From Pleurotus ostreatus/Saccharomyces cerevisiae fusant (taxonomy: Eukaryota > Opisthokonta): a DNA stretch of 64,000 nt. Below, in pieces: positions 1 through 11,175 of this stretch; the first letter of the stretch is position 1, and every line of letters begins with the position of its first letter. The position numbers and the translations under genes are program-made. The notes beneath the pieces are model-generated. The model saw only the letters and a list, made by a program, of their open reading frames with translations. It did not search any database and was not told the origin of the DNA. The stretch spans positions 26,798-90,797 of the forward strand of contig JAMQCK010000076.1 of NCBI GenBank assembly GCA_024196135.1, written 5' to 3'.

Positions 1-160
1 CGAGAAGCATCTCCAGCGCTGCTATAAGAGCCCTCTGTCGCCGTTGCTTCTCGGCATTCGACTTGATCTCTGTGGGCTCGCCCTTGTTCGCTTTGCCAAG
101 GAGACTGATTTCTTGGATAATATCGTCCAAGGTTCGCAAGGGACGCTGCGAGCTGGGCAT
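1..160 (-). CDS. 5' end of an unidentified protein-coding gene, truncated by the window edge
   Basis: An ATG (complement of 158-160) opens a frame that stays open to the left edge, giving about 53 residues that begin MPSSQRPLRTLDDIIQEISL. The sequence is hydrophilic, with a predicted helical, Lys/Arg-rich stretch (SNAEKQRRQRALIAALEML) that could be coiled coil. I recognise no family. The longer overlapping frame at 22-345 on the same strand lacks an ATG and has no protein-like composition, so this frame is preferred. The rest of the gene lies outside the window, so function cannot be called. Confidence 0.5.
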   Translation of the reverse strand, partial: MPSSQRPLRTLDDIIQEISLLGKANKGEPTEIKSNAEKQRRQRALIAALEMLL

Positions 161-1016
161 GAGGGATGAGAGTAGAGTATAGGGTTATTTTGGGCAGAAA
201 TATGGACTCTTGACCCTCTGGTAAGAGAGAAAGGTGTAAACATCGTAACGAATGCGATGGAAACCTGGAGGCGGCATCTGCCGGTCCAGGGCTGTCTCGG
301 CCGTGACGTCCCGTGATCAATCACATTTCTCACGTGAGTGTTCAACTTTTCTCCTCACGTTTCTTCGAAAACTTATAGACAATGTTGACGAGGTATACCT
401 GGGAAACCATTCAGAGAGTTCCTAGAAACATGCATGATTCGACCATATCCTTGACTGTCCATGACAGATGTGCTAATCCTAACCCAACTTCCTCGCGCTA
501 AAGCAATATGCAAAGGGAATTCCTTTGAACAATCTCTTGGGCCACATCGTTACAGCGAGCGAAGGATTTAAATTAGATGGTGCGATCTCAGCGCTTGCGG
601 AGTACTGGCACGTAGGATAGTGGGGCAGACTTACCAGCATGGAGCCGACCTCACTCAAGAATCGGACCCTTATCCGCCGACACACATACCTTGGAAACCT
701 AGTTCCAGGCGATCCCTAGCTTTGCAACTGGCGGACAGTCGACAGCATCTCCAGAGGGCCTAGGAAGGCAGCGCCAATGCTTGAAGCTGCACCAAAGCTC
801 ACATCGCGCATGTTGCTGCGTTGATAAGATGCTGCTATCTTATCTCAGTGATCGGGTGATCGGGTGATCGGTTGAGTGCACTGTCTGCGTCCGACGTCGA
901 GGACGAGATCGCTCACGGTGTTGTCCTTCTGCAAAGCTTCCTTCCTCACTCGCGCACGTCTGCGCAAACCGGTCCCCTACCCCCGTCCTGGCTTGTCCCT
1001 GAGAACCCTGGCAACA
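161..1016. other. intergenic region between the edge gene and TRM1
   Basis: This stretch holds the divergent promoters of the minus-strand edge gene and of TRM1. No convincing gene was seen. A short direct repeat of TGATCGGG (about three copies) lies at 849-872. The last 140 bases are open in the TRM1 frame but contain no ATG (see the finding on a possible non-AUG start). Confidence 0.5.
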
Positions 1017-3480
1017 ATGGACGTGGACAACCCCAGCGCGCCTGTTGCCTCGACCAGTACTCCAAGCGCCACCGTGCCTAAACCCTCGGGCACCATAGAC
1101 CCAGCGACCTCAATTGTTGTTCCCGAAGGCCTGCGACTGCATACGGAAAATACGACGCATCTTTTGCTCGCAGCGGATGAGGCGTTCCTCAACCCCGTGC
1201 AGGAGTTCAACCGCGACCTAAGCATAGCATGTATCCGCACATGGAGCGAGATGCGCGAGAAGGAGAGGCAGGCGAAGCGAGAAGCTGGAAGAGCGCGAAA
1301 ACGGGCGAAGGCGGCGAAGGACGCAGAAGCGAAGGGTGGAGGTGGGAAGCAAGAAGGGGAAGCGCCGAAGGAGGTGGAAGCCGAGGCGTCCAAGGTGCGT
1401 CCACCACAGACTTCCCATACCCAATGCCGACTTTCTGCAGCCAGCACCCCTCAAGACCACCATTCTTGAAGCCCTGTCGGCGACGGGGCTCCGCTCTATC
1501 CGATACGCCAAAGAGATACCTCTCGCGCAGTACATCTACCTCCTTTACCATCCCTCACGACATTGACTTCTTCTCTCCAGTCGTGTCATCGCGAACGACA
1601 TCCTAAATGCCGCTGCTGAAGCCATCCGTCGCAATGTGGACATCAACGGACCTCTGGCTCAGGAGCGCGTACATGTCAACGAAGGGGACGCATGGTGCGC
1701 GCACAATTGCTATGCACGAACAATCCGCTGACCCTTCACCACTTCCCCTCAGCGCACTACTCTACAGCCACCGGTCCTCCCCAGTCGACGTCGTTGACCT
1801 CGACCCCTACGGCACGGCCGCACCCTTCATTGACGGCGCGGTACAAGCCATCCGCGACGGCGGCCTGCTCTGCGTGACTTGCACGGACTTGGCTGTACTA
1901 GCGACGGTGAACTATCCCGAAAAATGGTGCGTTAGAAGGTCCTCCCCCCTCGTCGTTCTTGTGTTCAGCCAAACTCAGCTACTCGAACTATGGTGGCGTC
2001 TCTGTCAAGGCGGATTACTGCCATGAATCTGTAAGTCCTTGTCTTCCCTCGCTCTCCTTCACCCCCTCCTCACTCGAGCTGACACTCAGCTTTTAGGCCC
2101 TCCGCCTCCTCCTTCACTCCCTCGCCACGGCAGCTGCAAGATACGGGCGCGCCATCGAACCCCTGCTTTCCCTCTCCATCGACTTCTACGTCCGCGTATT
2201 CGTACGCGTGCGCTATGCGGCCATTGAAGTTAAGCGCTTGGTTGGGTAAGTGCTGCGCTCGTGCACACATCGATGCGTCGCATATGTGTATCTCGACGCT
2301 GCTTGGTATGTACTGACCTTTTCGCCCCCAGCAAAACCTCCACCTACTACGTCTGCTCCTTCTGCCAGGCGCACTACGCCCAGCCGCTCGGACGTGTCGT
2401 CGAGAAGACGCATCAGCCATCGGGGAATGTGAACGTCAGCGCAAGAACAGCCCCAGGTCCGCCGGTCGACGGCCGGTGCCCGGAGTGCGAGGGGTCATTG
2501 CATGTGGGTGGCATACCATCCACGGAGCCCGCACAAGCCACTGACGAGGTTTCGCAGGTCGCAGGCCCGATGTGGAGCGGCCCGTTGCACGATAAGACGT
2601 TCGTGAAGGAGGTGCTGAAGCATGTGGAGGAAAGCGAGGCGGCTCCGGAGGCGCCAACAACGGAAGATGTCCAAAATTCGTCGAAGGCCGCCGATGCGTC
2701 AGCACCCGCACCAGGATCCACGGACGCTTCGGTCGAGGGGCATGTCTTCAAGGCAAAGTATGGCACTGCGGCGCGCATGAAGGGCATGTTGACGGTGGCG
2801 AGCGAGGTGAGAGCCTTTGTTGTGCATGTATACACAATTGACCAGTAAATCTTCATAGGAACTCGACACCCCTTTCTACTTCACGCCCGCGCGCGTAGCA
2901 GGGCACTTCCACTGCGTGACACCCTCGTTGGATGAGACTGCGTGAGTGGCCATTTCCTTCCTACATCCTGACCCATCGTTCCCTCCCCGCCTACCCTCAT
3001 GCACCTTTCCTCTCCCAATCACCAAAACGACATACCAACCAAACCCTCATCCAGCTCCGCCCTCCTCCACGCCGGCTACGCCGTCTCCCGCTCGCACGCC
3101 GCCGCCGGCTCGCTCAAAACGGACGCGCCCACCCGCGCGCTGCACGACATCTTCCGCGCGTGGGTCAAGACGCATCCGGTGAACCGCGAGAAGATTTCTG
3201 CGGGCTCGCCGACGTTGAAGTTGTTGGATAAGGAGGGGAGGTGAGTTCTATTTCGACGATGACGCGCGGCGGTTTCGACGGTGGCGCGCGGTTTCGCGTG
3301 GTACACGCTGACACTCCTCTCAGCTTCGAGGCGAACTTCAAGCGGCACCCCGACTCCGTCAGCGCGTCGTCGAAGGTGAAGCTGGTGCGGTATCAGGTGA
3401 ATCCGACGGCGAATTGGGGCCCGGGGACGAAGGCGGGTGGGAAGCGGAAGCGGGTGATGGATGACGAGGGCGAGCAGTGA
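1017..3480 (+). CDS. TRM1: tRNA (guanine(26)-N2)-dimethyltransferase, TRM1 family
   Basis: The gene has about ten exons (1017-1394, 1441-1529, 1581 to about 1692, then about 1750-1924, 1979-2031, 2099-2246, 2333-2804, 2860-2941, 3055-3240 and 3324-3480). The product should use S-adenosylmethionine to make N2,N2-dimethylguanosine at position 26 of tRNAs. Family landmarks appear in order: [30 protein letters not shown] (SAM-binding region), [27 protein letters not shown] with the DPYG motif, [23 protein letters not shown] and CPECEGSLH as a probable zinc-binding CxxC pair, [10 protein letters not shown], and [12 protein letters not shown] near the C terminus. The tail is basic (GGKRKR), a possible nuclear signal. 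The ATG at 1017 is the first in frame. The 3' end faces the F-box gene with 226 bases between. Confidence 0.93.
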
Positions 3481-3706
3481 AGGATGAGGGTTCGCAGTAG
3501 GGAGGGTAAACGCGAGCAATGAAGGACGATGACTGCAAGCAGTGAACGTCGAGTCCGCATCAGGATGAGTTCATATACTTGGCGCGACGCTGCTTTGCGG
3601 GTCGCAGGAGGTAGAAAACAACGCTTCGCGATAATGGTCCGATGTAATGGCAAAGACAGTCCTGGTGCGAACTTTGGCGAGACGTCCTGGGCAGGAGCTC
3701 CACTCT

Positions 3707-5325
3707 CTACGCATCGAGAGGAGGAGAGAAGTCGCTCGGAGGAGGTAGATAGTCGTACACATGCAAGAGCGTCCCGTGCATCTCGCAGACGCGACCTGCC
3801 ACAGGACACATGTCAAATGCCCCCGCCTCAGTACCCCGCCGGCTTGAGTCGAAATACTCGAGCAGTTGGAGGTACCTATCATGCAATCCATCGTCGTCAG
3901 ACAGGTGCCGAAGGTGGACGACGAGGCTGACGAGGTCGATTGCATCGGTACTGGGATGGCGCCGTGGGAACTGGCAAACAGCCGTCGCGATATTGTCGTC
4001 GCACAACCGCGGGCCTGGGTAGTCAGTCCACCTTTCAGGATCGAGTGGTGGACGAATGGACGCCACCCTAGTCAGTCTGACTGAAGGCGGAGACTCTCCT
4101 GATTGATTCGCTACCAATTCATCGTCGACATAGAATCGTCCAGTTTCGCCATGAGGGTCGTAGAAGTCAAGTACGGTTACGCCGTTCGCTCGCGTAAGAG
4201 AGACGCAGCTCCCCTTGTGCCATGATTGCAAGATGGCGCTGGATTTAGGGCCCTCCGCTGGTCCTGCGATATGCACAGGAAGGAAAGACGGAAGGTCGTA
4301 TGCAACCAGTTGGCAGCTGGGGTCTCGACAAATGATGGTTTCGCGCTTCAAAGCGCACTGTGAAACGTGTTGCTCAGAAGCCGTCGTGCAGTGATTTAGG
4401 AACTTACTATGTCTGCCAGTGTAATCTCAAATTGAGGGCGCACAGAAGCCATCAAATTTCGTTCGTAGTCCCATACTCGGATGACACCGTCTCCGCATTT
4501 GAAGGCAAGTCGAGAGGTGCTCGCACACAAGCAGTAAGACATGTCCCTCATGATCGACTGTGGGATGAGGGATGGTGCGATGAGGAAACGCTGCATTTCC
4601 TTGCCAGACGGTCTTGCGCCTATATTGCTAATTCGATAGACGATTATGGCAGAGATTTCGGAGTTGTCCCAGTAGCGTTGTAGGAACGTGAAGAACAGAA
4701 CTAGATCGTCCTGTACGAAGGTGTGCGGGATGTCATATTCCCAAGGCTGCCAGGCGTGATGCGAGCCAGTAAGCATATGAGCATCGAGTGCGAAGACAGG
4801 GTCCCTGTCTTCCTGGAAGGTGCTATTTGATATGTAGCCAAGGTCATAAACTTGGAGGATATGCTGGTCCCACGCAAGAAGGAAGCGTCCGCCAGGCAGC
4901 AACTTTATTTTGTGCTTGCCGTGGCAGAACAGCTGGTGAGTGACGGTGTATTTGGCGACGGGGTTCATGAGGGGTATGTTGGAGTGGCTGGATTTCATTG
5001 TGCCATTCTGTTTGATCAAATGGCAAAATCTTGACGGCGCTAGGGCTGCGTGCGCGAGCTCGGCAGTAGACATGTTTTTGACGGCGAACGTGGCAGGGAA
5101 GACGTCGTTCTCCTGGATGACGCGGTGAAGCGCATCTTGCCATGCTTTTCGGCGAACCTCAGCGTCTCGGAAGTATGTGCAAGTCTGAGGTGTTGCCGAT
5201 TGGATTATTCAGAGAAGGGTCGTTTTCGGCACAGGGCGTACCGATTGTAAAGCTAGGACGTCTGAGGGCTTCAGGAGCGACTGGATCTCGAGGAGAAGAT
5301 CTGCCGGAAGGGAGATCAGACACAT
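3707..5325 (-). CDS. F-box protein with WD-like repeats
   Basis: Three exons (5325-5242, 5184-4408, 4357-3707) give about 503 residues. The N terminus is an F-box: MCLISLPADLLLEIQSLL, followed by LALQS and, across the first intron, TCTYFRDAEVRRKAWQDAL. F-box proteins recruit substrates to SCF ubiquitin ligases through Skp1. The middle holds beta-propeller-like strands such as GGRFLLAWDQHILQVYDLG and LAFKCGDGVIRVWDYE, which resemble degenerate WD repeats. The ATG at 5325 is chosen because it begins the F-box; the longer upstream frame has only a GTG. Similar lineage-expanded F-box/WD-like proteins are common in mushroom-forming fungi. The substrate is unknown. Confidence 0.8.
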
Positions 5326-5466
5326 GTCTTGCGATGAGTCGATACAGCCAGATGGTGGTAGGAGACAAGGACCCGAACAATTGGAGAACAATGGCAACGC
5401 CGTGACGGTGGCGCACGCGTGTCCGGGCCGCGTTCGCGTCTTGCTCCCCTCCTCCACTTCGTTCAC

Positions 5467-7849
5467 ATGAGCTCGCCGCGGTCGTCGGCGTCGTCAGAGG
5501 AGTCGCTCCGCGCACTAGAATATGCGCAAGGGCCAGAAAGAGGACATCGCGGGCGGTCGTACTCTATCAGCGGCTTCGAGTTCGCGGAGAACTTGCTCCC
5601 GCTAACGGCGAGCGTGTCCGCTCCCGAAACGCTCCCAGGAGGCGACCAGCACGAGAAGAATATAGGGCTCATCAATGGTGCGTGCTCTGCGAGTAGATCT
5701 AGGCTTAAAGCTGATTTAGGCGCGACAGGCATTGCGCTCATCGTCGGACTTCAGGTGCGCGACGCGGCACCCCGCGGTCTCCGCCGTCGCTAACGCGACC
5801 TTCAGATCGGCTCAGGTATATTGTGAGGCGCACACAAGAGAAGGAAGACCTGTTGCTGATGCTCGCGATGTAGCTCGTCACCCGGAGTTGTGATAGCGAA
5901 TACGAACTCGGTGGGAGCCAGTTTGCTCGTATGGCTTGCGTCGGGCATACTAGGTGCGTAACATTTGCAGCCCATCCCTATACTTATCCTGAACTTTACC
6001 GTAGCATGGACGGGCGCGAGCTCTTTTGCAGAGCTTGGCTCTGCCATTCCGCAAAATGGTGGCGCGCAGGCATACCTCTCCTACGCGTACGGCCCTCTCA
6101 TGGCCTACCTTTTCGCCTGGTCCGCTATCATTGCGTTGAAGCCTGGTGCGCCTCACCCCTCTCAACTTGCGCTCCTTCCCTCTTACAACGCGCAGGCGGG
6201 AATGCCGTCATCTCACTCATCTTCGCGGAGTACCTCAACCGCCTGTTCTTCCACGCAACACGCGCGCAAGCTGACCCCGACGCAATCCCACAATGGGCTA
6301 TCAAGCTCACCGCGCTCATCGCGGTACTCGTGGTTACCTTACTCTCTGTCGGCACGCGCCAACTCGGGACGCGTGCGGCTGTTGTATTCACGACGGTCAA
6401 GGTCGCTGCACTTATTGCAGTCACTGTCATTGGCATCGTGCAGTTGGCGAGAGGTTCAGCCTCATCGGCATTCCAACGGCCTCTCTTCGAAGGCGCGAGT
6501 CACAGCCCGGCTGCGTACTCGCTCGCGTTGTACTCCGGACTGTGGGCCTTCGATGGGTGCGCACACTCTGTCTATTGACTTATCGGTGTCGCTAACCGCT
6601 TCTTCAGTTGGGATCAGGCCAACTATGTTGGCGGCGAAATCCACAACCCAGCGCGCAACATACCACGCGCGATACACTCGAGTATGACCCTGGTCATCGT
6701 ACGTTGTCGTCGTAACACGCTTTTCTATAGTGACTGATGCGGATATAGCTGCTATTCTTACTCGCGAACGTGTCCTACTTCGTTGTGCTCGATGCTGTGA
6801 GTTAGTCTCGTGCGGCATATTTGACTTTCAAAGAACTGACGATGTTGTAGGAGACCGTCGGGCGTAGTAATACTGTGGCAATGGACTTCGGCCGCGCTGT
6901 GATGGGTCCGGCAGGCGGCGCTATTTTCGCCGCCATGGTCGCCATCAGTTGTTTCGGTGCACTCAACGGTATGTGTACCACTTGTCGTGCCTTTCCTCCC
7001 GCCCAATATTCATCGCTGCTCTGCAGGCTCCTTCTTCACCTCCTCGCGCCTTGTATACGCGGCAGGCCGAGAGGGATACCTTCCGGCTCTCTTCGGGCGA
7101 CTGCACTCGAGCCGGTGCGTCTGGTCTGACGACCGTCTGCCTTAGCTAACCGTTCACGCGATCAGAGGCACGCCCATCAACGCAGCCCTCCTTCAAGCAG
7201 CGCTTACCGGGCTCTTCATCGTCGTTGGCGGCGGCTTCAGAAGTATGGTTAACTTCTCCGTAGTAGCGAGTTGGGCCTTTTACTTCCTGACCGTGCTTGG
7301 CCTGGTCATACTGCGTGTGAAAGAGCCAATGCTCGAGCGGTACGTCTTTCCGCCGTGACACCTAAATCTTCGAAGCTGATGGTAGTATCGTAGACCGTAC
7401 AAGACATTCTTGATAACGCCGCTTGTATTCTGTGCAGTAGCATTGTTTTTGCTATGCATGCCAGTCATTGCAGCGCCATTAGAAGCTGGCGCGGTGCTGG
7501 GTAAGACGACCAACTTGTTTGTTGTGTGAAGAATGCTGACGACTTTGTCAAGCCTTCGTCCTTGCGGGCATTCCTGTATACTACATCACAGGACGCGCAA
7601 GAGAAACACCAAGAATATTCTGTAAGCTCTGCCACACTTCACCCCATGGTCGCGCACTAACAATAAATAATACACACAGCCATCATAGCAGCCAGCGCAC
7701 CAGCGCAATGGCTCGCCGCGCGACCACCGATATCCTGGATAGCCTCCCGAATGGGCGGCGGACGTGGGGTCGGGCACGGATGGGAGACGCTGGCGACGGA
7801 AGAGCCAGAACCGGTAGAGATGACGGAGGGAAGGACACATGGGCGGTAG
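5467..7849 (+). CDS. L-type amino-acid permease (LAT/MUP1-like, APC superfamily)
   Basis: A multi-exon gene for a 12-TM transporter with a hydrophilic N-terminal tail of about 70 residues. The diagnostic first-helix motif IGSGIFSSPG is rebuilt across a 17-nt microexon (5806-5822) and the exon that follows. Other APC/LAT landmarks are FAELGSAIPQNGGAQAYLSY, GNAVISLIFAEYLNRLFF, WDQANYVGGEIHNPARNIP, VAISCFGALNGSFFTSSRL and REGYLPALF. These match eukaryotic L-type transporters (SLC7 light chains) and yeast methionine permease MUP1. Expected at the plasma membrane or an internal membrane, importing neutral amino acids; the substrate cannot be read from sequence. The stop TAG is at 7847-7849 after an acidic tail (EEPEPVEMTEG). 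Confidence 0.88.
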
Positions 7850-8306
7850 CAGTACGTTCTCACGATGTTAAGGGCTCCTGGGCGAACTTGTGTTATACCC
7901 TGATGACTCTGATGCTTAACGCGACGCGCTGTGGGCTGGTCATGACTTCTGGGGGACTTGATACGACGCGCTGTGGGCCTGACACGGTGGCCTACGCGGA
8001 GCCACGTTGGCTCTCTCAAGATGGCACAACGAGCGTGGCAGCCGCGCCATGCGATGAGCAAGTTTAGCTGCGAAGGTAGAGCGCGGGAAAGAGCTGCATT
8101 GTTCAAGGCGGACAGCGTTCGCGACTGACGCCATCGCCAACAACGAGCTGGAGCACGCGGAGTCCTGCGCTGGCAGGCGTCTGCCAGCGCGACGGTGCAT
8201 ATATCTCCTCGCGCAACTCAACGACGTCGAGTAAGGTCCTTCTGCTCTCTGCGCCTTCACTAACGAGTTTTCTCGTCTCGGTCTGGAGAACAATTGGTGG
8301 TGAACG

Positions 8307-8651
8307 ATGGTGCAGGCGGAGCAGACGTTCAAGTTCAATGTGAAGGTATGCAGTGTGCTTGTCTAGTGTATCGCTTTGCTGACCGGGCGTTCGCAGATGA
8401 CGTGCACCGGCTGCTCAGGCCTCGTCGCCCGCGCGTTGCACCGAGCAAAGGGAGATGGTGCGCAACCCGCCTCGTTCGGCGATCGAAGGTCACTGACCAT
8501 TCTTGGTGATTCTGAAGGTATCCGCACTTTTACCGTGGACTTGGATCGACAGGAAGTTACTGTCACGGGCACGATACCGTACGACGAAGTCGTCGCGCGC
8601 ATAGCGCGTACGGGACGTGTAATACAGTCGGGCGCTGTAGTGCGCAAGTAG
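8307..8651 (+). CDS. ATX1: ATX1-like cytosolic copper metallochaperone
   Basis: Three exons (8307-8345, 8397-8457, 8518-8651) give a 77-residue protein, close to the 73 residues of yeast Atx1. The metal-binding MTCTGCSG (MxCxxC) sits at the expected position after a short beta strand, FKFNVK. The C-terminal half, RTFTVDLDRQEVTVTG then LPYDE-like TIPYDEVVARIARTGR, matches the rest of the HMA ferredoxin-like fold. Atx1 hands Cu(I) to the Golgi P-type ATPase Ccc2, which loads multicopper oxidases such as Fet3 ferroxidase and, in wood-decay fungi, laccases. The second intron (8458-8517) is 60 nt without stops, so an unspliced message would read through with 20 extra residues. Confidence 0.9.
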
Positions 8652-8745
8652 AAATCTATGATCAACTGCTCTATTTGTTCATGATGAGTTTACATGGGAC
8701 GAAGCATACATGTTCTATATTATTGGGCACTGTCCTTCAGCCTCT

Positions 8746-10095
8746 TCAAGGGTACGCTCGAGAGCCACTGATATCTACATTGTCATCAGTGAATTGGAAG
8801 TAGGATACCTCCTGCATCCGCTTGACCGGATAGCCACCGACGCTCCTTTCCACGGCTCGCGATACGCGGAGCGGGTAGAAGGCCTTCAATATCTCGTCCA
8901 CGGTCGTCTCGCTCTTGAAGAACAGGGTATGGAGGCATCGGAGGTTTGGTAGCAAGGGCCGTTCAGCCTCGTCCCCCTTGCCGCAGGTCAACGGTTCCAC
9001 CAGGCGTCCGGGAATGGAGACTGGCCACGGACGACCGTAGTCGCAGATGCGGAAGGTGTCCAGCCCGTCGAGCTCACGCAGAATGTCCAGCATAGGGTCG
9101 AGGGTAGGAAGTTGTGGCGTGAGGAGCCCGAGGTCAAGCTCGTGCAGCGAGCGGCCCGCGTCGCCGTTGCGCACGATGCGCAGGAGCCAGTCCCACGGCT
9201 CGAGCGCGACGTCGAGGACGAGGCGCTTGAGGTTAGGCGCAGCGAGGCACGCCAGGATCCGGTGCCCTATGGTTGCCGCCTTCATGCACTCCAGAGCTGG
9301 CATCAGGAGGGGTGGGCCCAGGGAAGCGGCGTCTTCTTCGCCCTCCACCCACTCCCAAATGCAGGAGAACTCGCGCAGCGACGCGCTGCACTCCTTGAGC
9401 AGATCCAGCATGGTGTCCCGCGCCCTGCGTCCACCGGCGAGCCGGACGGAGAGGCGCGTCAAGCGGCAGGGGCTAACATCGATCCTGACGTTGTCCGCCA
9501 TCCACATCACGTCGAGGTGCACGTACTTGAGCTGCGGTGCGCGCTTCAGACACGCGAGAGGCGGTATGGGGATCCTGCTATCGGTCGCACAGATCTTGGC
9601 GTACTCGAGCATCGGGAGGTCTAGCTCGCCTTCGAACAAGTTTAGGAACTCGATCTGCGTCGTGAACGAGATCCAGCGATGCGAGACGGCGACGAGCATG
9701 TCCCATATAGTGATGTGGTCCGGAGACCGCACCATCGGGACGGGGAAGTCGGACCACATGTAGATGTGCAAGGGGAGCGCGCCGGAGAGGGCGATGTGCA
9801 TTTCGACGAGTTTGGCGAATTTGACTTTGACCATGCGGAGGAAGGGAGTGTAGGTGATGGCGGTCCATAGGTATGGGGTGTTCCGCGAGATGGTGTACCA
9901 TTCGTGGCAAACGAGCATGAATGGTCGATTGCCCATGCGTCGTTCCGAAGGGTTCCCCTCCTGTTCAAGCGCAGTGACGAATATCTTTGCAAGAATATCG
10001 TCTGGCAGACGCCGTGCGGGAGACAGAACAGAATTATTGGTCGCCAGTTGTTGGCTCAATTCGAGCGCCGTGGGCTGGGCATTGTCTTGATACAT
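8746..10095 (-). CDS. intronless F-box protein
   Basis: A single uninterrupted frame of 449 residues starting at ATG (10093-10095). The F-box-like segment is ARRLPDDILAKIFVTALEQ, with LVCHEWYTISRNTPYLWTAI downstream, the classic pattern of Agaricomycete F-box proteins. The remainder is leucine-rich with loose repeats such as LTRLSVRLAGG, LKRLVLDVALEPW and LHELDLGLL, suggesting irregular LRRs. It is unlike the other F-box gene at 3707-5325 and is probably not a recent duplicate of it. The target of the presumed SCF complex is unknown. A near-C-terminal tract (KRMQEVSYFQF) ends the protein. Confidence 0.85.
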   Translation of the reverse strand: MYQDNAQPTALELSQQLATNNSVLSPARRLPDDILAKIFVTALEQEGNPSERRMGNRPFMLVCHEWYTISRNTPYLWTAITYTPFLRMVKVKFAKLVEMHIALSGALPLHIYMWSDFPVPMVRSPDHITIWDMLVAVSHRWISFTTQIEFLNLFEGELDLPMLEYAKICATDSRIPIPPLACLKRAPQLKYVHLDVMWMADNVRIDVSPCRLTRLSVRLAGGRRARDTMLDLLKECSASLREFSCIWEWVEGEEDAASLGPPLLMPALECMKAATIGHRILACLAAPNLKRLVLDVALEPWDWLLRIVRNGDAGRSLHELDLGLLTPQLPTLDPMLDILRELDGLDTFRICDYGRPWPVSIPGRLVEPLTCGKGDEAERPLLPNLRCLHTLFFKSETTVDEILKAFYPLRVSRAVERSVGGYPVKRMQEVSYFQFTDDNVDISGSRAYP

Positions 10096-11175
10096 ACTTG
10101 ACGAATGAGTCTGAGTGGTATATTAGCATGGTCACCAAGGAAGTGAAGAGGTGCGTACGTCGATCGGAAAGCGCGACTGATCGGCGTACTGATCGGCGTA
10201 CTCTGCGACGACGAGGATGCCTCTTAGCACAAAGGTATGAGAGCAAGAGTTAAGATGTTTCCGCTGGGATAGTACGCGCTCTGGTCTTGTCAGGCGAGTG
10301 GTATGAGATAAAAGCGACGACGCGTCGCGGCTGCACTGGACCGTACCTCTGACGTCATGGTTGGCGCACACTCCATTACTTCCAAATGGGTCACCTTGCA
10401 AAGTATTTCCCCGTAAGGCAACTATTTCCGCCGCCCGCTCAGCCTCCCGCATTGGGAATGAGCACCGTTCGTGTCCTCTGTGGGGCGCGGACACTTCCTG
10501 AGCTTCCTTGACATCTATTGTCAGGCTATCGACGCTAGCGAGGATATGCTTGGCTGATCAAGTGGGATGCAAAGTTTGAGCCTTCGTCAATAATGGCCAT
10601 ACCATCAGAAGCCGTAGTATTATGGCCGAGGTTTGCGAACTCAAATATAGCAGTTGCGCTTGCATATTGCCCTCGTGATCTCATGCCTATCGGCGTCAAT
10701 TGTCGATAATCCTGAAATATTCTCACGCAAATTTTGGCTCCTGCGCGCTGTTGCACACCTTTTGACAGGCGGACACAGACATTCAGATACAATTCTGGGA
10801 AATTCATCAATCACAAGCCATCAGAAGGATGTCTGACCTTCGCATAAAAAGCGCCCTTCGTTCGCGTCTTCCTCTTCATCCGCTCAGCAGCCCCTTCCCG
10901 ACGTTCCTCGGTGAGCTCCTGTACAGGGCTCTTAGTCGGCGCAAAACGGGTTCGGGATGCTCTTCGGATGGCGCCCTCCCTCTGCAGTCTGTGCTTTCTT
11001 GCTGTAGGAAGGTCACGGTTAGTTCCCTCGCGCGCGTCCAGAAGGCGATTACTTACCCGCTGTTAGGCTTGCGCTCATCGTCGAGCTCGGCGTGACCCTC
11101 TGTTGTGACTACCAAAGGCGTTCTTCCCAGTTCGTCTTCACCCACTTCCAATATCTTACTAACAAATCATCCTAG
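10096..11175. other. intergenic region with a TATA-like site and intron-like signals
   Basis: No protein gene is supported. A CATAAAAAG box at about 10842-10850 precedes a CT-rich tract. Splice-like signals follow: a GTGAGC donor near 10910, a TGTTAG acceptor near 11070, and a consensus branch site TACTAAC with acceptor CCTAG ending at 11175. A short ATG frame at 10829-11095 crosses several of these signals. The region reads like the 5' part of a spliced transcript leading into the repeat array that begins at 11176. Confidence 0.35.

Noticed and set aside
22..345. 107-codon minus-strand frame at the left edge
   Set aside because: No ATG start and no protein-like content; the overlapping ATG frame at 160 is better supported.
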